Source: Pandoraea norimbergensis
Lineage (GTDB): Bacteria > Pseudomonadota > Gammaproteobacteria > Burkholderiales > Burkholderiaceae
Assembly: GCF_001465545.3 (NCBI RefSeq)
Contig: NZ_CP013480.3
Span: 5,270,001-5,334,000, forward strand
Reading direction: 5' to 3'
Length of the DNA stretch: 64,000 nucleotides
Below the pieces are notes generated by a model. It searched no databases, was not told the DNA's origin, and saw only the letters and a list, made by a program, of their open reading frames with translations. Shown here piece after piece: positions 44,047 through 53,462 of this stretch. Position numbers and translations under genes: made by a program. Within the stretch, counting starts at the first letter, position 1. Each line of letters begins with the position of its first letter.

Positions 44047-44745
44047 TCAAGCTTTTTTTGCCGCCGCTTTGGCCGTCGCGCCCTTCGACGGCACCGCTTT
44101 TGCACCGCGCACGGCCTTCGCAGCCAAGGTCGGCACCGTGCCATTCGGACCGATCAGGCCCTGCATGACGAGGTTCACGTGCTCACGCACGAACGCACGC
44201 GTCAGCGGCTTGTGGCCGACGAGCAAACGGTAGTACAGCGGCGCGTAGAGAATATCGAGCACGACATCGGGGTCGCCCGGCTTGATGAGACCGCGCGCCA
44301 CGGCGTCGCGCACAATCTCCACGCCCTGCTGGCGGCGGGCCGAGACGTAGCCATCGCGAAACGCCTGCGCGATCTCCGGGTCCGACTGCCCTTCTGCGAT
44401 CAGCGCACTGATCATCGTGCCCATCGGTCCACAAAACTCTTCGGCCATCTTGAGCAGTCGCGCAAAGATGCTGTCGAGCTTCAACTCTTCCGGATACGGG
44501 AGCGCCTGCCCCGCTTCGCGCAGGAACGCCGTCATGATTACCGACGCGCGGTTGGGCCACCACTTGTAGATCGTCGCCTTGCTCACACCGGCAGCCGTCG
44601 CGATGGCCTCCATCGTCGTGGCGGCCAGCCCCTGCTCCAGCAACAACCGATAAGCCGCGTCGAGCACAGCGCGCTCCGCTTCGACACTACGTTTGCGACC
44701 GCGCCGGCCTGACGTGGAAGATTCGGGATTCAACTGACTTGACAT
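44047..44745 (-). CDS. TetR/AcrR-family repressor of the aldolase cluster
   Basis: 232 residues. Helix-turn-helix: GLAATTMEAIATAAGVSKAT, then IYKWWPNRASVI. The C-terminal ligand domain fits the AcrR-type branch, ending with a Lys/Ala-rich tail (KGATAKAAAKKA) that may be disordered. It sits between the SDR gene and the divergent aldolase gene, and one copy of the CTAAAC/GTTTAG operator lies in front of each unit, so it probably represses itself, the SDR and the aldolase-MFS-ligase operon, released by the pathway substrate. Confidence 0.93.
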   Translation of the reverse strand: MSSQLNPESSTSGRRGRKRSVEAERAVLDAAYRLLLEQGLAATTMEAIATAAGVSKATIYKWWPNRASVIMTAFLREAGQALPYPEELKLDSIFARLLKMAEEFCGPMGTMISALIAEGQSDPEIAQAFRDGYVSARRQQGVEIVRDAVARGLIKPGDPDVVLDILYAPLYYRLLVGHKPLTRAFVREHVNLVMQGLIGPNGTVPTLAAKAVRGAKAVPSKGATAKAAAKKA

Positions 44746-44765
44746 TCGCTCGGTCCAGACAAATA

Positions 44766-44782
44766 CTAAACTGAACGTTTAG
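44766..44782. promoter_or_regulatory. TetR-type operator, divergent TetR/aldolase promoter
   Basis: CTAAAC, 5-base spacer, GTTTAG, followed by TTTAT; 20 bases upstream of the TetR start and 52 bases upstream of the aldolase start. TATAAA follows and may be the aldolase -10. Confidence 0.78.
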
Positions 44783-44834
44783 TTTATAAATATCGTCGCC
44801 GCTTTGCTAGCGGTACGTCGGTTCGGAGAACGGA

Positions 44835-45632
44835 ATGCAGAAGTCTGACACAGTTTTTTCTTCATTTGACCTGCCTGCCGGCGAAGTGCTCGCCGACACC
44901 GGCACGACGCCGGCCGAGCAGCGCGTGCGCGAGGATCTCGCGGCGGCGTATCGACTGTGTGCGCTCAATGGCTGGGACGATCTCATCTACACCCATCTGT
45001 CGGCGCGCGTGCCCGGCCCGCAGCATCACTTTCTGGTGAATCCGCTGGGCTTGTCGTTCGACGAGATCACGGCGTCGAACCTCGTGAAGATCGACCTTGA
45101 GGGCCGCGTTATCGGCCACTCGCTCTACCGCCCCAATGCGGCTGGCTTCGTCATCCACGGATGCATTCATGCGGCACGCGAGGATGCCGCCTGCGTGATG
45201 CATCTGCACACGGAAGCCGGCATGGCGCTCTCTGCACTGGAAGACGGTCTGCTGCCGATCACTCAGCACGCGATGCGCTTTGTCGGCCGTCTCGGCTATC
45301 ACGACTATGAGGGCATCGCGCTGACCACCGACGAGCGCGAACGGCTGCTGGTCGATCTGGGCGAGCACACGGCGCTCATTTTGCGCAATCACGGCACGCT
45401 CACCGTCGGGCGTTCGGTCGGACATGCGTTTGTGGAAATGTTCTATCTGGAGAAAGCGGCTCGCGCGCAACTGCTCGCGCAAGCCACGGGCGCTGCACTG
45501 CGAATTCCGCCACATGACATTGCCGCATTGACCGCCGAGCAATGGGTGACAGATCTGCGCGGCTCGGGCGATCGCGAATGGCCGCCGCTGTTGCGCAAGC
45601 TGGAACGCCACGGGCATGACTACAAGCGGTAA
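44835..45632 (+). CDS. Class II aldolase/adducin-family protein
   Basis: 265 residues. Zinc-binding histidines are in MHLHTEAG near residue 122 and LRNHGTLTVG near 183, with YTHLSARVPG near 50. Family members are fuculose- or ribulose-phosphate aldolases, epimerases, or decarboxylases of hydroxy acids; the phosphate-binding residues cannot be read reliably. Neighbouring CoA ligase, SDR and an acid transporter suggest breakdown of a carboxylic acid and a decarboxylase or retro-aldol role. Regulated by the TetR operator upstream. Confidence 0.9.
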   Translation: MQKSDTVFSSFDLPAGEVLADTGTTPAEQRVREDLAAAYRLCALNGWDDLIYTHLSARVPGPQHHFLVNPLGLSFDEITASNLVKIDLEGRVIGHSLYRPNAAGFVIHGCIHAAREDAACVMHLHTEAGMALSALEDGLLPITQHAMRFVGRLGYHDYEGIALTTDERERLLVDLGEHTALILRNHGTLTVGRSVGHAFVEMFYLEKAARAQLLAQATGAALRIPPHDIAALTAEQWVTDLRGSGDREWPPLLRKLERHGHDYKR

Positions 45633-45766
45633 GGCTGGCGCGAGGGCCACGCCGGTAGTGAGTCAGTGAGTCAGTAAATCGTAACGAAGTCGTGCAATAC
45701 CGCAAGTTCGTATCACCCAACTGGCAGCGACCAGCATTCATAACAGCACCATGACGGAGACACCCC

Positions 45767-47164
45767 TTGAACCCGACCCCCGCATCTCAGGCGAGCCCAC
45801 CGGTCGCGAGCGGCGATAACGCCGCCGCGCTGGACTCGCGTCTCGCGCAGGAGACGATCAGTCAGCTACTGCGCCGCATTCTGCCGTTTCTGATCCTCTG
45901 CTACATCGTGGCGTTCCTCGACCGGGTGAACGTCGGCTTTGCCGCGTTGCATCTGAATGGCGATCTCGGGTTCACCGCGACCGTCTACGGCTTCGGTGCG
46001 GGCATCTTCTCGATTGGCTATTTCGTCTTCGAGGTGCCCAGCAACCTGATCCTTCATCGGGTCGGGGCACGTATCTGGATTGCTCGCATCATGGTCACGT
46101 GGGGGATCGTCTCGGCAGGCTTCGCGTTCGTGTCGGGAGAGACGTCGTTCTACGTGATGCGCTTCCTGCTGGGCGTGGCCGAAGCGGGGTTCTTCCCGGG
46201 CATCGTGCTTTACCTCAGCCTCTGGTTCCCGGGACGCGCCATGGCGCGCGCGACGGCGATCTTCATTCTGGGTCTGCCGCTCGCGGTCTTGATCGGGGCG
46301 CCGTTGTCTACCGCCATCCTGACCTCGTTCCACGACTTCGCCGGCCTGCGCGGCTGGCAGTGGATGTTCCTGCTCGAAGGCGCGCTCGCGGTCGTGGTTG
46401 GGGTCATCGCTTACTTCGTGCTCGGCAATTCACCGGACAAGGTGACGTGGCTGACCGGCGCACAGCGCGACTGGCTCGTGCGAACGCTCGCACAGGAGCG
46501 CGCCGCCAAGGAAAGTGCGCGTCAGTACAGCGTGATGCAGACACTGCTCTCCGGAAAAGTGCTGTTGCTGGCCTTCGCCATTTTCTGCAACATCACCGCG
46601 CTGTTCGGCATCACCTTGTGGATGCCCCAGATCATCAAAGGCATCGGCGGTCTGGACAACACGCGTGCGGGGCTGCTCAGCGCGTTGCCTTATCTGTGCG
46701 CCGGTGTCGCGATGGTGATCAACGCGCGGCACTCCGACAAGACTGGCGAGCGTCGCTGGCACATTCTCGTGCCCGCAGCAATCGGTGCCGTGGGGCTGGT
46801 GATCGCGGGGAATGCGACTTCGCCGGTCGTGGGGATCGTCGGGCTTTGCATCGCAGCGTCGGGGATTCTGGCGTCGAACATCCTGTTCTGGCCGCTGGTG
46901 CCCATGTTCCTGACGGGGGCCGCGGCGGCCGCCGGTATCGGCCTCGTGAATTCGGTCGGCAACCTTGGCGGTTTCGTCGGCCCTTATCTGACGGGTTGGG
47001 CGAAGGACACCTTCGGTGGATACGGCGCGAGCATGAGCACGCTCGGCGTGATGGTGCTGCTCTACGGGCTGTTGCTCTTCGCGTTCCTGACGGTGGCGAC
47101 GCAACGCTCGGGGGACGCGAGTCGTCGTGTTGCGCCGGGGGCCGCACGTACGCCTGCCCATTGA
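45767..47164 (+). CDS. MFS transporter, anion:cation symporter (ACS) type
   Basis: 465 residues with 12 helices. The beginning YIVAFLDRVNVGFAALHLN, then FGAGIFSIGYFVFEVPSNL and VTWGIVSAGFAFV, are characteristic of ACS-family uptake of organic anions (tartrate, phthalate, 4-hydroxyphenylacetate, glucarate). The start is TTG with GGAG seven bases upstream; an ATG just before it is in another frame. It likely imports the acid handled by the flanking aldolase and CoA ligase. 134 bases after the aldolase gene, same strand. Confidence 0.92.
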   Translation: MNPTPASQASPPVASGDNAAALDSRLAQETISQLLRRILPFLILCYIVAFLDRVNVGFAALHLNGDLGFTATVYGFGAGIFSIGYFVFEVPSNLILHRVGARIWIARIMVTWGIVSAGFAFVSGETSFYVMRFLLGVAEAGFFPGIVLYLSLWFPGRAMARATAIFILGLPLAVLIGAPLSTAILTSFHDFAGLRGWQWMFLLEGALAVVVGVIAYFVLGNSPDKVTWLTGAQRDWLVRTLAQERAAKESARQYSVMQTLLSGKVLLLAFAIFCNITALFGITLWMPQIIKGIGGLDNTRAGLLSALPYLCAGVAMVINARHSDKTGERRWHILVPAAIGAVGLVIAGNATSPVVGIVGLCIAASGILASNILFWPLVPMFLTGAAAAAGIGLVNSVGNLGGFVGPYLTGWAKDTFGGYGASMSTLGVMVLLYGLLLFAFLTVATQRSGDASRRVAPGAARTPAH

Positions 47165-47276
47165 TTTGACGACGCGCCCGGCACAGCATGGGCGCGGTTT
47201 CCCCTCGCACCGTTTTCTCACTTTTTTCTGATCGCGCGTCGCACGCTGTCCGGGTGTGGCGCGCTCGCTTCCTGTC

Positions 47277-48806
47277 ATGAATATTGCCAATACGCTTGCC
47301 CGCGCCGCTGCTCGGCACCCTTCGCACATCGCAACTTATCTCGGTGATTCGCCGCAGCATGACTACGCCGCGCTGGCACGACGTTGCGCTGGCATTGCGC
47401 ACGGCCTGCGCTCGCTCGGTCTCGCGGAAGGTGCGCGCGTCGCACTCTGGATGCGCAATCGCCCGGAGTACCTCGAATGGCTGTATGCGATCTGGTGGGC
47501 AGGTCTGGTCGCCGTGCCGATCAACGCGAAGCTGCATCCGCGCGAAGCCGCGTTCATCGTCAGTGATGCGCAAGCCGAGGGGGTGCTGACGGAAGCGGAA
47601 GATCTCCATGCCATTGCCGAGTTTCTGGAAGTGCCAGCGATTCGCATCGCACCGGACGATGCGCGCATCGAGGGGTGGGTGAATGCCGCAGGTGGCTCGG
47701 CATCGCAAACGAGTGCAGTCGTCTCCCGGGAGAATGGGGATCTGGCATGGATCTTCTACACCTCCGGGACAACGGGGCGACCGAAGGGCGTGATGCTCTC
47801 GCATCGCAATCTCTGGTCGCTCGCGGCGTGTTACCTCGCGGATGTGGATGCCATCGGACGCGACGACCGCACGCTCTACGCGGCACCGATGTCGCACGGC
47901 GCCGGGCTGTATAGCGTGGTGTTCATGATGCAGGCGGCGGGACACGTTTTCCCCGCCTCGGGTGGTTTCGATGCCGAGGAAATGTTTGCGTTGGCGGCGT
48001 CACTCGGTGGCATCTCGTGCTTCGCTGCGCCGACCATGGTCAATCGTCTGGTCCGGCATGCGCAGGCCTCGGGCGCATCGTCCGACGGTTTCAAAACGAT
48101 CGTGTACGGCGGCGGGCCGATGTACACGGCCGATATCGAACAAGCGCTTGCCGTGATGGGTTCACGCTTCGTCCAGATCTACGGTCAGGGCGAGTCGCCG
48201 ATGACGATCACGGTGTTGCCGCGCGATTGCATTGCCGCGAGTGAGCACCCGGCGTGGGCACAACGGCTCGCGTCGGTCGGCCACGCACACGCGATGGTGG
48301 AAGTCCAAGTGGTGGATGACGACGGCGTTCCCGTCGCCTCGGGCACGCCCGGTGAGGTCGTGGTGCGCGGCGATGTCGTGATGCAGGGGTATTGGAAAAA
48401 TCCAGAAGCGACGGCAAAGACGCTTCGCAACGGCTGGCTGTGGACGGGCGACATCGGCGTACTCGACGACGATGGCTTTCTCACGCTGAAGGACCGCTCG
48501 AAAGACGTCATCATTTCCGGCGGCACGAACATCTATCCGCGCGAGGTCGAGGAAGTACTATTGCGCGCAGACAACGTGGCCGAGGTGGCCGTCATCGGTG
48601 AGCCCGATCCGGAATGGGGCGAGGTGATCGTGGCGTATGTGGTGAGTTGCCCCGGCACACAACTGGACACTCGCGCGCTGGATGCACATTGCCTCGCGCA
48701 CATCGCGCGATTCAAACGTCCGAAGCGGTATGTCGCGGTGGATGCACTGCCCAAGAATCACTACGGGAAGGTGTTGAAGACGGCGTTGCGGGCACGAGAG
48801 ATGTGA
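47277..48806 (+). CDS. AMP-forming acyl/aryl-CoA ligase
   Basis: 509 residues of the ANL superfamily. The P-loop YTSGTTGRPKGVMLSH lies near residue 165, GQGESPMT near 307, the hinge WTGDIG near 392, GTNIYPREVEE near 420 and the C-terminal catalytic lysine in KNHYGKVLK near 500. It activates a carboxylic acid to its CoA ester via an adenylate. Start: ATG at 47277; a GTG seven codons upstream is possible. Last gene of the aldolase operon, ended by a strong terminator. Substrate not predictable. Confidence 0.93.
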   Translation: MNIANTLARAAARHPSHIATYLGDSPQHDYAALARRCAGIAHGLRSLGLAEGARVALWMRNRPEYLEWLYAIWWAGLVAVPINAKLHPREAAFIVSDAQAEGVLTEAEDLHAIAEFLEVPAIRIAPDDARIEGWVNAAGGSASQTSAVVSRENGDLAWIFYTSGTTGRPKGVMLSHRNLWSLAACYLADVDAIGRDDRTLYAAPMSHGAGLYSVVFMMQAAGHVFPASGGFDAEEMFALAASLGGISCFAAPTMVNRLVRHAQASGASSDGFKTIVYGGGPMYTADIEQALAVMGSRFVQIYGQGESPMTITVLPRDCIAASEHPAWAQRLASVGHAHAMVEVQVVDDDGVPVASGTPGEVVVRGDVVMQGYWKNPEATAKTLRNGWLWTGDIGVLDDDGFLTLKDRSKDVIISGGTNIYPREVEEVLLRADNVAEVAVIGEPDPEWGEVIVAYVVSCPGTQLDTRALDAHCLAHIARFKRPKRYVAVDALPKNHYGKVLKTALRAREM

Positions 48807-48824
48807 GCGCTTTCGAACGTTTAA

Positions 48825-48854
48825 GAAAAAAGGCTCCGGGAGGAGCCTTTTTTT
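48825..48854. terminator. Bidirectional intrinsic terminator
   Basis: AGGCTCC (48831-48837), loop GGGA, GGAGCCT (48842-48848) with A-tract left and T-tract right. Ends the CoA ligase gene and the convergent SHOCT-protein gene. Confidence 0.92.
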
Positions 48855-48860
48855 GTGCCG

Positions 48861-49283
48861 TCAGATGCTGGCAAGGATTTCGCCTCGGCGCTTCTCGAAA
48901 TCGCCTTCCGTGATCAGGCCCTTGTCGAGGAGGTCCTTGAGCTTCAGGATGCGGTCTTCCACGCTGGCCTGCGCCGGGACCGGCGCTGCCGCGCTCGCTG
49001 CCCCCGGGTGCGTCGCGCCTGCACACGCGGCGTTGATGTCGTTCATCAGAGCGACTTCGTCGAACAGCGTATTACCCTTCTTGTCGCGCGTGAGATTCGA
49101 ATACTCACGGCCGAGCGCGAGCGTCGTCTGCTTGAGATCGGCGTTGGTCGGATCTTTCTTCAGTGCATCGAGCGACGCTGCATAGCGTTGGCGAGCTTCC
49201 TCGCGCTGACGTTGAAGCTTCTTCTGATAGATGATCGCCCACGCGACGAACGCCACGATGACGATAAAGAAGATAAAGCCCAT
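48861..49283 (-). CDS. SHOCT-domain membrane protein
   Basis: 140 residues. One N-terminal transmembrane helix ([20 protein letters not shown]) is followed by a charged helix, an Ala/Pro linker and a C-terminal SHOCT motif ([20 protein letters not shown]). SHOCT (short C-terminal) domains are small oligomerisation modules on many membrane proteins; the role is unknown. Oriented against the CoA ligase. Confidence 0.87.
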   Translation of the reverse strand: MGFIFFIVIVAFVAWAIIYQKKLQRQREEARQRYAASLDALKKDPTNADLKQTTLALGREYSNLTRDKKGNTLFDEVALMNDINAACAGATHPGAASAAAPVPAQASVEDRILKLKDLLDKGLITEGDFEKRRGEILASI

Positions 49284-49590
49284 TGCTTTCCCCTAAATAG
49301 ATTCTGGTCCTGCCGAGTCAGCAGAAATATTCGTGTTTATATTGATAGGACATTCGGTACCGCACGTTGGTCGACGCGCCGAATGCGCTTGGCAGTTTAA
49401 AACGATCGCCCGCATTTGTCTTACGATTCGAGAGCCGCCCCTATCTCGCTAAACACAGCGGCGAGCGACCCCGCAAAGCCTCCCTTGGAAGGCGCCGAAA
49501 GCGTAGCTGTAAAAAATGACAGGGTATCGGCAACGAATTTATACTGCCCGCAGCGGATGGCACCAGTACCGAAACTTACGAGAGCGTCAC
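49284..49590. other. 307-base divergent intergenic region
   Basis: Between the SHOCT protein (minus) and the PPOX-type flavoprotein (plus). It should hold both promoters. No convincing gene, terminator or operator found. Confidence 0.5.
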
Positions 49591-50205
49591 ATGAATCATG
49601 AGGTCAATAGCGTGGAACAACTCGCCGCGATTTACGGCGAGCCGGGTGAGCGTGCGATATGGAAAGAGCTGACGTACCTCAACGAGGACTATCAGGCGTT
49701 CGTCAGGGCGTGTCCGTTTGTGGCGCTGGCATCCGTCGGCGATGAGGGGACTGACTGCTCTCCGAAAGGCGATGCGGCGGGTTTTATTCAAATTCTGGAC
49801 GAACGAACCTTGGCGATTCCCGATCGGCCGGGCAATAACCGAATCGACAATCTGCGCAATATCATTGCCGACCCACGCGTGTCGCTTCTCTTTTTGATTC
49901 CCGGTATTGGTGAGACGTTACGCGTCAATGGACGCGCCCGCATCTCGGTAGACCCGGATTTGCTCGCGCGCTTTGAAGTCAGCGGCAAGTTGCCGAAAAC
50001 GGTCATCGTGGTGTCGATCGACCGCGTGTATTTCCATTGCGCCAAGGCAATCGTGCGCTCCCGCTTGTGGGATCAGGAAACACAAATCCCACGAGAGCGC
50101 TTGCCGAGTACCGGCGAGATGCATAAACGCCTGAGCGGCGGCCATTTTGATGCGCAGACCTACGACCGGGATTTACAGAAAAATACGGTGGCGGGGTTGT
50201 ACTAA
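49591..50205 (+). CDS. FMN-dependent PPOX-type (pyridoxamine oxidase-like) flavoprotein
   Basis: 204 residues, split-barrel FMN-binding fold of the pyridoxamine 5'-phosphate oxidase superfamily, MSMEG_1061-like subgroup. Typical segments are CPFVALASVGDEGTDCSPKG near residue 42, then IPDRPGNNRIDNLRNII near 77 and SLLFLIPGIGETLRVNGRAR near 98. The subgroup probably reduces F420/FMN-type or heme-related substrates; not known here. ATG at 49591 chosen; an ATG 25 codons upstream is outside the domain. Confidence 0.87.
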   Translation: MNHEVNSVEQLAAIYGEPGERAIWKELTYLNEDYQAFVRACPFVALASVGDEGTDCSPKGDAAGFIQILDERTLAIPDRPGNNRIDNLRNIIADPRVSLLFLIPGIGETLRVNGRARISVDPDLLARFEVSGKLPKTVIVVSIDRVYFHCAKAIVRSRLWDQETQIPRERLPSTGEMHKRLSGGHFDAQTYDRDLQKNTVAGLY

Positions 50206-50210
50206 ATTGA

Positions 50211-50236
50211 TGACGTGATTTACGCCGATCACGTCA
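50211..50236. promoter_or_regulatory. Inverted repeat upstream of the autotransporter
   Basis: TGACGTGA (50211-50218) and TCACGTCA (50229-50236) with a 10-base spacer. It begins 5 bases after the flavoprotein stop and lies 86 bases before the autotransporter start. Could be a weak terminator or an operator. Confidence 0.4.
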
Positions 50237-50322
50237 ATCTTTCACTGCATTTCATCAATTCGTCATGACACCGACGAATACTCTGCGACTTCGAACAAGT
50301 TCCAAAGAGGACATCGGGGTTT

Positions 50323-53300
50323 ATGAAACCAATTGCCATTCTGGCAGGCGTCATCGCGCTTTTCGCCGAGCAGCACGCCCTCGCCGCCAACTTCCTCATC
50401 AATAACGGACAGACGTCCACCACCGCGCAGACGCTCTCCAGCGGGCAATCCGGCACGATTGCCAGCGGCGGCGTCTTGTCCGTGGGCGGCAGCAGTGTCG
50501 GCATTACCGCGACCGGCAACGCCACCATCGTCAACAACGGCTCGATCAATATGACGGGCACCGGACGCGCGATACGCGACAACACCGGGGGCCTGACCCT
50601 GACGGTCACCAACGGAGTTGGGGCCAGCATCACCACGTTCGACGCCGACGTGATCCAGATGAACAAGGCGAACAGCAACGTCGTGTTCAACAACTACGGC
50701 ACGCTGACATCGACCAACAACTCCGGCGGCGGCAGTCAGGCGATCGACTTCAACGCGATCACGACCGGCACCAATGTCCTGAACAACTTCGCCGGTGGCG
50801 TCATTCAGGCAAACGAAGCCGATGCCGTGCGCCCCGGCGTCAATGGCGTGGTCAACAACGCGGGCATCATCCGCTCGACCAACAACCCCGGCAGCACGAG
50901 CAGCAGCGACGGTATCGACGCCCAGTCCAACAGCGGCATCACCGTCGTCAATGCGGGCACCGGCTTGATTCAAGGCGCGCGCCACGGCATCACCGGCGGT
51001 GTCGATACGACCACGGACGGAACGTTCAAGCTCTCCGTCACGAACAATGCCGGCGGCACGATTCAGGGCATGAACGGTTCGGGCATCAACATCGACGGGT
51101 TCAATGCCAAGGAAGTCGTCACGATCAACAACAGCGGCACGATCATTGGCAATGGCGTGACGGGCGACGGCGATGGTGTGGACGTCGACGGTATCGTCAA
51201 CATCACCAATTCGGGCACGATTCGCGGCGCGCGCGCCTTCAACGACGTGAGTGAAGGCGTCACGGTCGGTGGCGGCACGATCGTCAACAGCGGCACCATC
51301 GTCGGCGAGAACACGCCCGGCGGCATCGGTCGCGGCATCACGCTCGCCGGCGTGGACAAGGACCCGGCCACGGGTCTGGCCATCGCACCGCAGGGCATCT
51401 ACGTCAATTCGACCATCGTCAACAGCGGCCTCATTCGCGGGCAAAGCGACTCGGCGATTGCCGTGACCGGCAGCCGCAACGCCATGACGGTGACGATCAT
51501 CAATCAGGCGGGCGGTGTGCTTGAAGGGGGCGGTGCGACGGCAGCCGCCGTCAACACCGGCGCCAACGACGCGACGGTGATCAACTACGGCACGATCACG
51601 GCCGATCAGAGCGGCAAAGCCGTGGATCTGGGCAGCGGCAACAGCAGCCTCCAAATTATTGGCGGCGCAGCGGTAGTGAACGGCGACGTGTCCGGTGGCA
51701 CGGGCACCAGTACCCTGACGATCACGCCCGGCAGCGGCAACGCGTTCAGCTATAACGGCGCGATTTCGAACTTCTCGGCAGTGGCACTCGGCGCGGGCAC
51801 GATTGCTCTCAACGGGGCAAGCACGTACGCCGGCGCGACGACGATTGCCAGCGGTGCCACCATCATCGTTGGTGACGCCTCGCACCGCAACGCGACACTG
51901 GGGAGCGGCCTGACGACGGTGGCTGCCGGTGCGACGCTGGCAGGCTACGGCGGCACGCTGGGCAGCGTGACGAACGCCGGTATTCTCGCGGTCGGCAGCG
52001 CATCGCCCGGGGCCACGACAGGCAATCTCGGCACGTTCACGATTGCGGGCGACTACGTCGGCAACAACGCAACCGCGCTGATGGGCGCCACCATCGCCGC
52101 CGACGGCACAACGGCATCCGACAAACTCGTCATCAACGGCAATGCGAGCGGCACGACCCTGCTCAAGCTGAAGGTCTCGGGCACCGGCACGCCGACCTCG
52201 GGTAGCGGCATTCAGCTCGTGCAGGTCAACGGGACGGCCTCAGACGGCGCATTCAAGCTTGATGCGCCGATTCAGGCGGGCGCATATCAATACCTGCTTC
52301 GCAAGATCGGTCCGGCGGGCGGCGACCCGAGCTGGTTCTTGTCGACGTCATACGCCTCAGGCCAGACTGCTTACCGCGCAGCGACGGTTGCCTACGCCAT
52401 GACGCCGCAGTTGAACACCGATTTTGGTTTCACCATGCTGGGCCGCTTGCAGGAACGCATGGGCAATGCGCGAGCCACCGGCACTGCGGGCGACGACACG
52501 TCCAATGGCGTGTGGGGCCGCGTGTACGGCAAGTCGATGGACGCCAATATGTCGGGGCGTTTCGATGCGGATGAGCGCATGTTCGCGGCCCAGTTCGGGC
52601 GCGAGTGGCGTTTGAATACCGACGCATCGGGCTGGGGCGGCAGCACGCTGGCGGGGGTGACGGCCACGTTCGGGACGGCATCGGCGTCGTTCTCCGACAG
52701 CGCACGCACGCTTGACCCGACGCTCTCGGCGGCGACCGGTTCGGTCAACATGCAGGCGCAATCGGTGGGCGCCTACTGGACACGAATTCTGCCGCAGGGC
52801 GCTTATGCCGACGTGACGACCCAGGTCACGCACTATCGCAACAAGTACAGCGATGTGACGGGCATTGGGGCCACGCAAAACGGCTTCGGTGCGGCACTCT
52901 CCGGCGAGATCGGCCACCGGTTCGCGATTCTCGGCTCGGGTTTCACCGTGGAGCCGCAGGCGCAACTGGCTTATCAGTACCTGCATCTGAACGGGTTCAG
53001 CGACAGCTTGTCGACGGTGTCGGGCAACACGACGAATGCGTTGCGTGGGCGTCTGGGCGTCAAGTTCGCTGCCCCGGATCTGGCGAACGTCGCAGGGGCT
53101 GGGTCGGCGTCTCCTTACGTGAGCGCCGACGTCGTGCACGACTTCCTGTCGCCGGGTGCGACCAACGTGGCGGGCGCGAGCTTCGACAGCAGCCTTGCAA
53201 AGACGTGGTTTGAAATCGGTGCCGGTCTGGATGCAACCCTCGGTCGCACGTCGTCGCTTTACGCGAGTGTGAAGTACGCCCGCAACATGGGCGGCGATTA

Positions 53301-53346
53301 CCGTCGGAATGTGTACGGACAGGTGGGGTATCGGTATCGGTGGTGA
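50323..53346 (+). CDS. Autotransporter (type Va secretion) with beta-helix passenger
   Basis: 1007 residues. The signal peptide ends EQHALAAN. The passenger (to about residue 730) is a beta-helix with many copies of NNSGTI-, TVINYGTI- and SGTIxG-type turns, plus an autotransporter-associated segment (GAISNFSAVALGAGTIALNG, then STYAGATTI). The C-terminal beta-barrel (about 730-1007) ends in the aromatic GYRYRW, as needed for outer-membrane insertion. It should secrete its own passenger as a surface adhesin or biofilm factor; the ligand is unknown. Possible regulatory repeat upstream. No protease site recognised. Confidence 0.92.
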   Translation: MKPIAILAGVIALFAEQHALAANFLINNGQTSTTAQTLSSGQSGTIASGGVLSVGGSSVGITATGNATIVNNGSINMTGTGRAIRDNTGGLTLTVTNGVGASITTFDADVIQMNKANSNVVFNNYGTLTSTNNSGGGSQAIDFNAITTGTNVLNNFAGGVIQANEADAVRPGVNGVVNNAGIIRSTNNPGSTSSSDGIDAQSNSGITVVNAGTGLIQGARHGITGGVDTTTDGTFKLSVTNNAGGTIQGMNGSGINIDGFNAKEVVTINNSGTIIGNGVTGDGDGVDVDGIVNITNSGTIRGARAFNDVSEGVTVGGGTIVNSGTIVGENTPGGIGRGITLAGVDKDPATGLAIAPQGIYVNSTIVNSGLIRGQSDSAIAVTGSRNAMTVTIINQAGGVLEGGGATAAAVNTGANDATVINYGTITADQSGKAVDLGSGNSSLQIIGGAAVVNGDVSGGTGTSTLTITPGSGNAFSYNGAISNFSAVALGAGTIALNGASTYAGATTIASGATIIVGDASHRNATLGSGLTTVAAGATLAGYGGTLGSVTNAGILAVGSASPGATTGNLGTFTIAGDYVGNNATALMGATIAADGTTASDKLVINGNASGTTLLKLKVSGTGTPTSGSGIQLVQVNGTASDGAFKLDAPIQAGAYQYLLRKIGPAGGDPSWFLSTSYASGQTAYRAATVAYAMTPQLNTDFGFTMLGRLQERMGNARATGTAGDDTSNGVWGRVYGKSMDANMSGRFDADERMFAAQFGREWRLNTDASGWGGSTLAGVTATFGTASASFSDSARTLDPTLSAATGSVNMQAQSVGAYWTRILPQGAYADVTTQVTHYRNKYSDVTGIGATQNGFGAALSGEIGHRFAILGSGFTVEPQAQLAYQYLHLNGFSDSLSTVSGNTTNALRGRLGVKFAAPDLANVAGAGSASPYVSADVVHDFLSPGATNVAGASFDSSLAKTWFEIGAGLDATLGRTSSLYASVKYARNMGGDYRRNVYGQVGYRYRW

Positions 53347-53462
53347 TGGGTTGACCTGACCCAAGGCGCGTAGTGTCACGGCGCGGTGTGATATTGGTCT
53401 TCCAATGGTGTCATGCCGTCGCCTTGAGTGCCCGAGCGCAAGTGGCGTAGAATCCGCACCCT

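Noticed and set aside
50263..51885. Long minus-strand open frame opposite the autotransporter
   Set aside because: Its Asp/Arg/Val-rich product mirrors the repetitive Asn/Gly/Thr passenger on the other strand. No ribosome binding site or domain.
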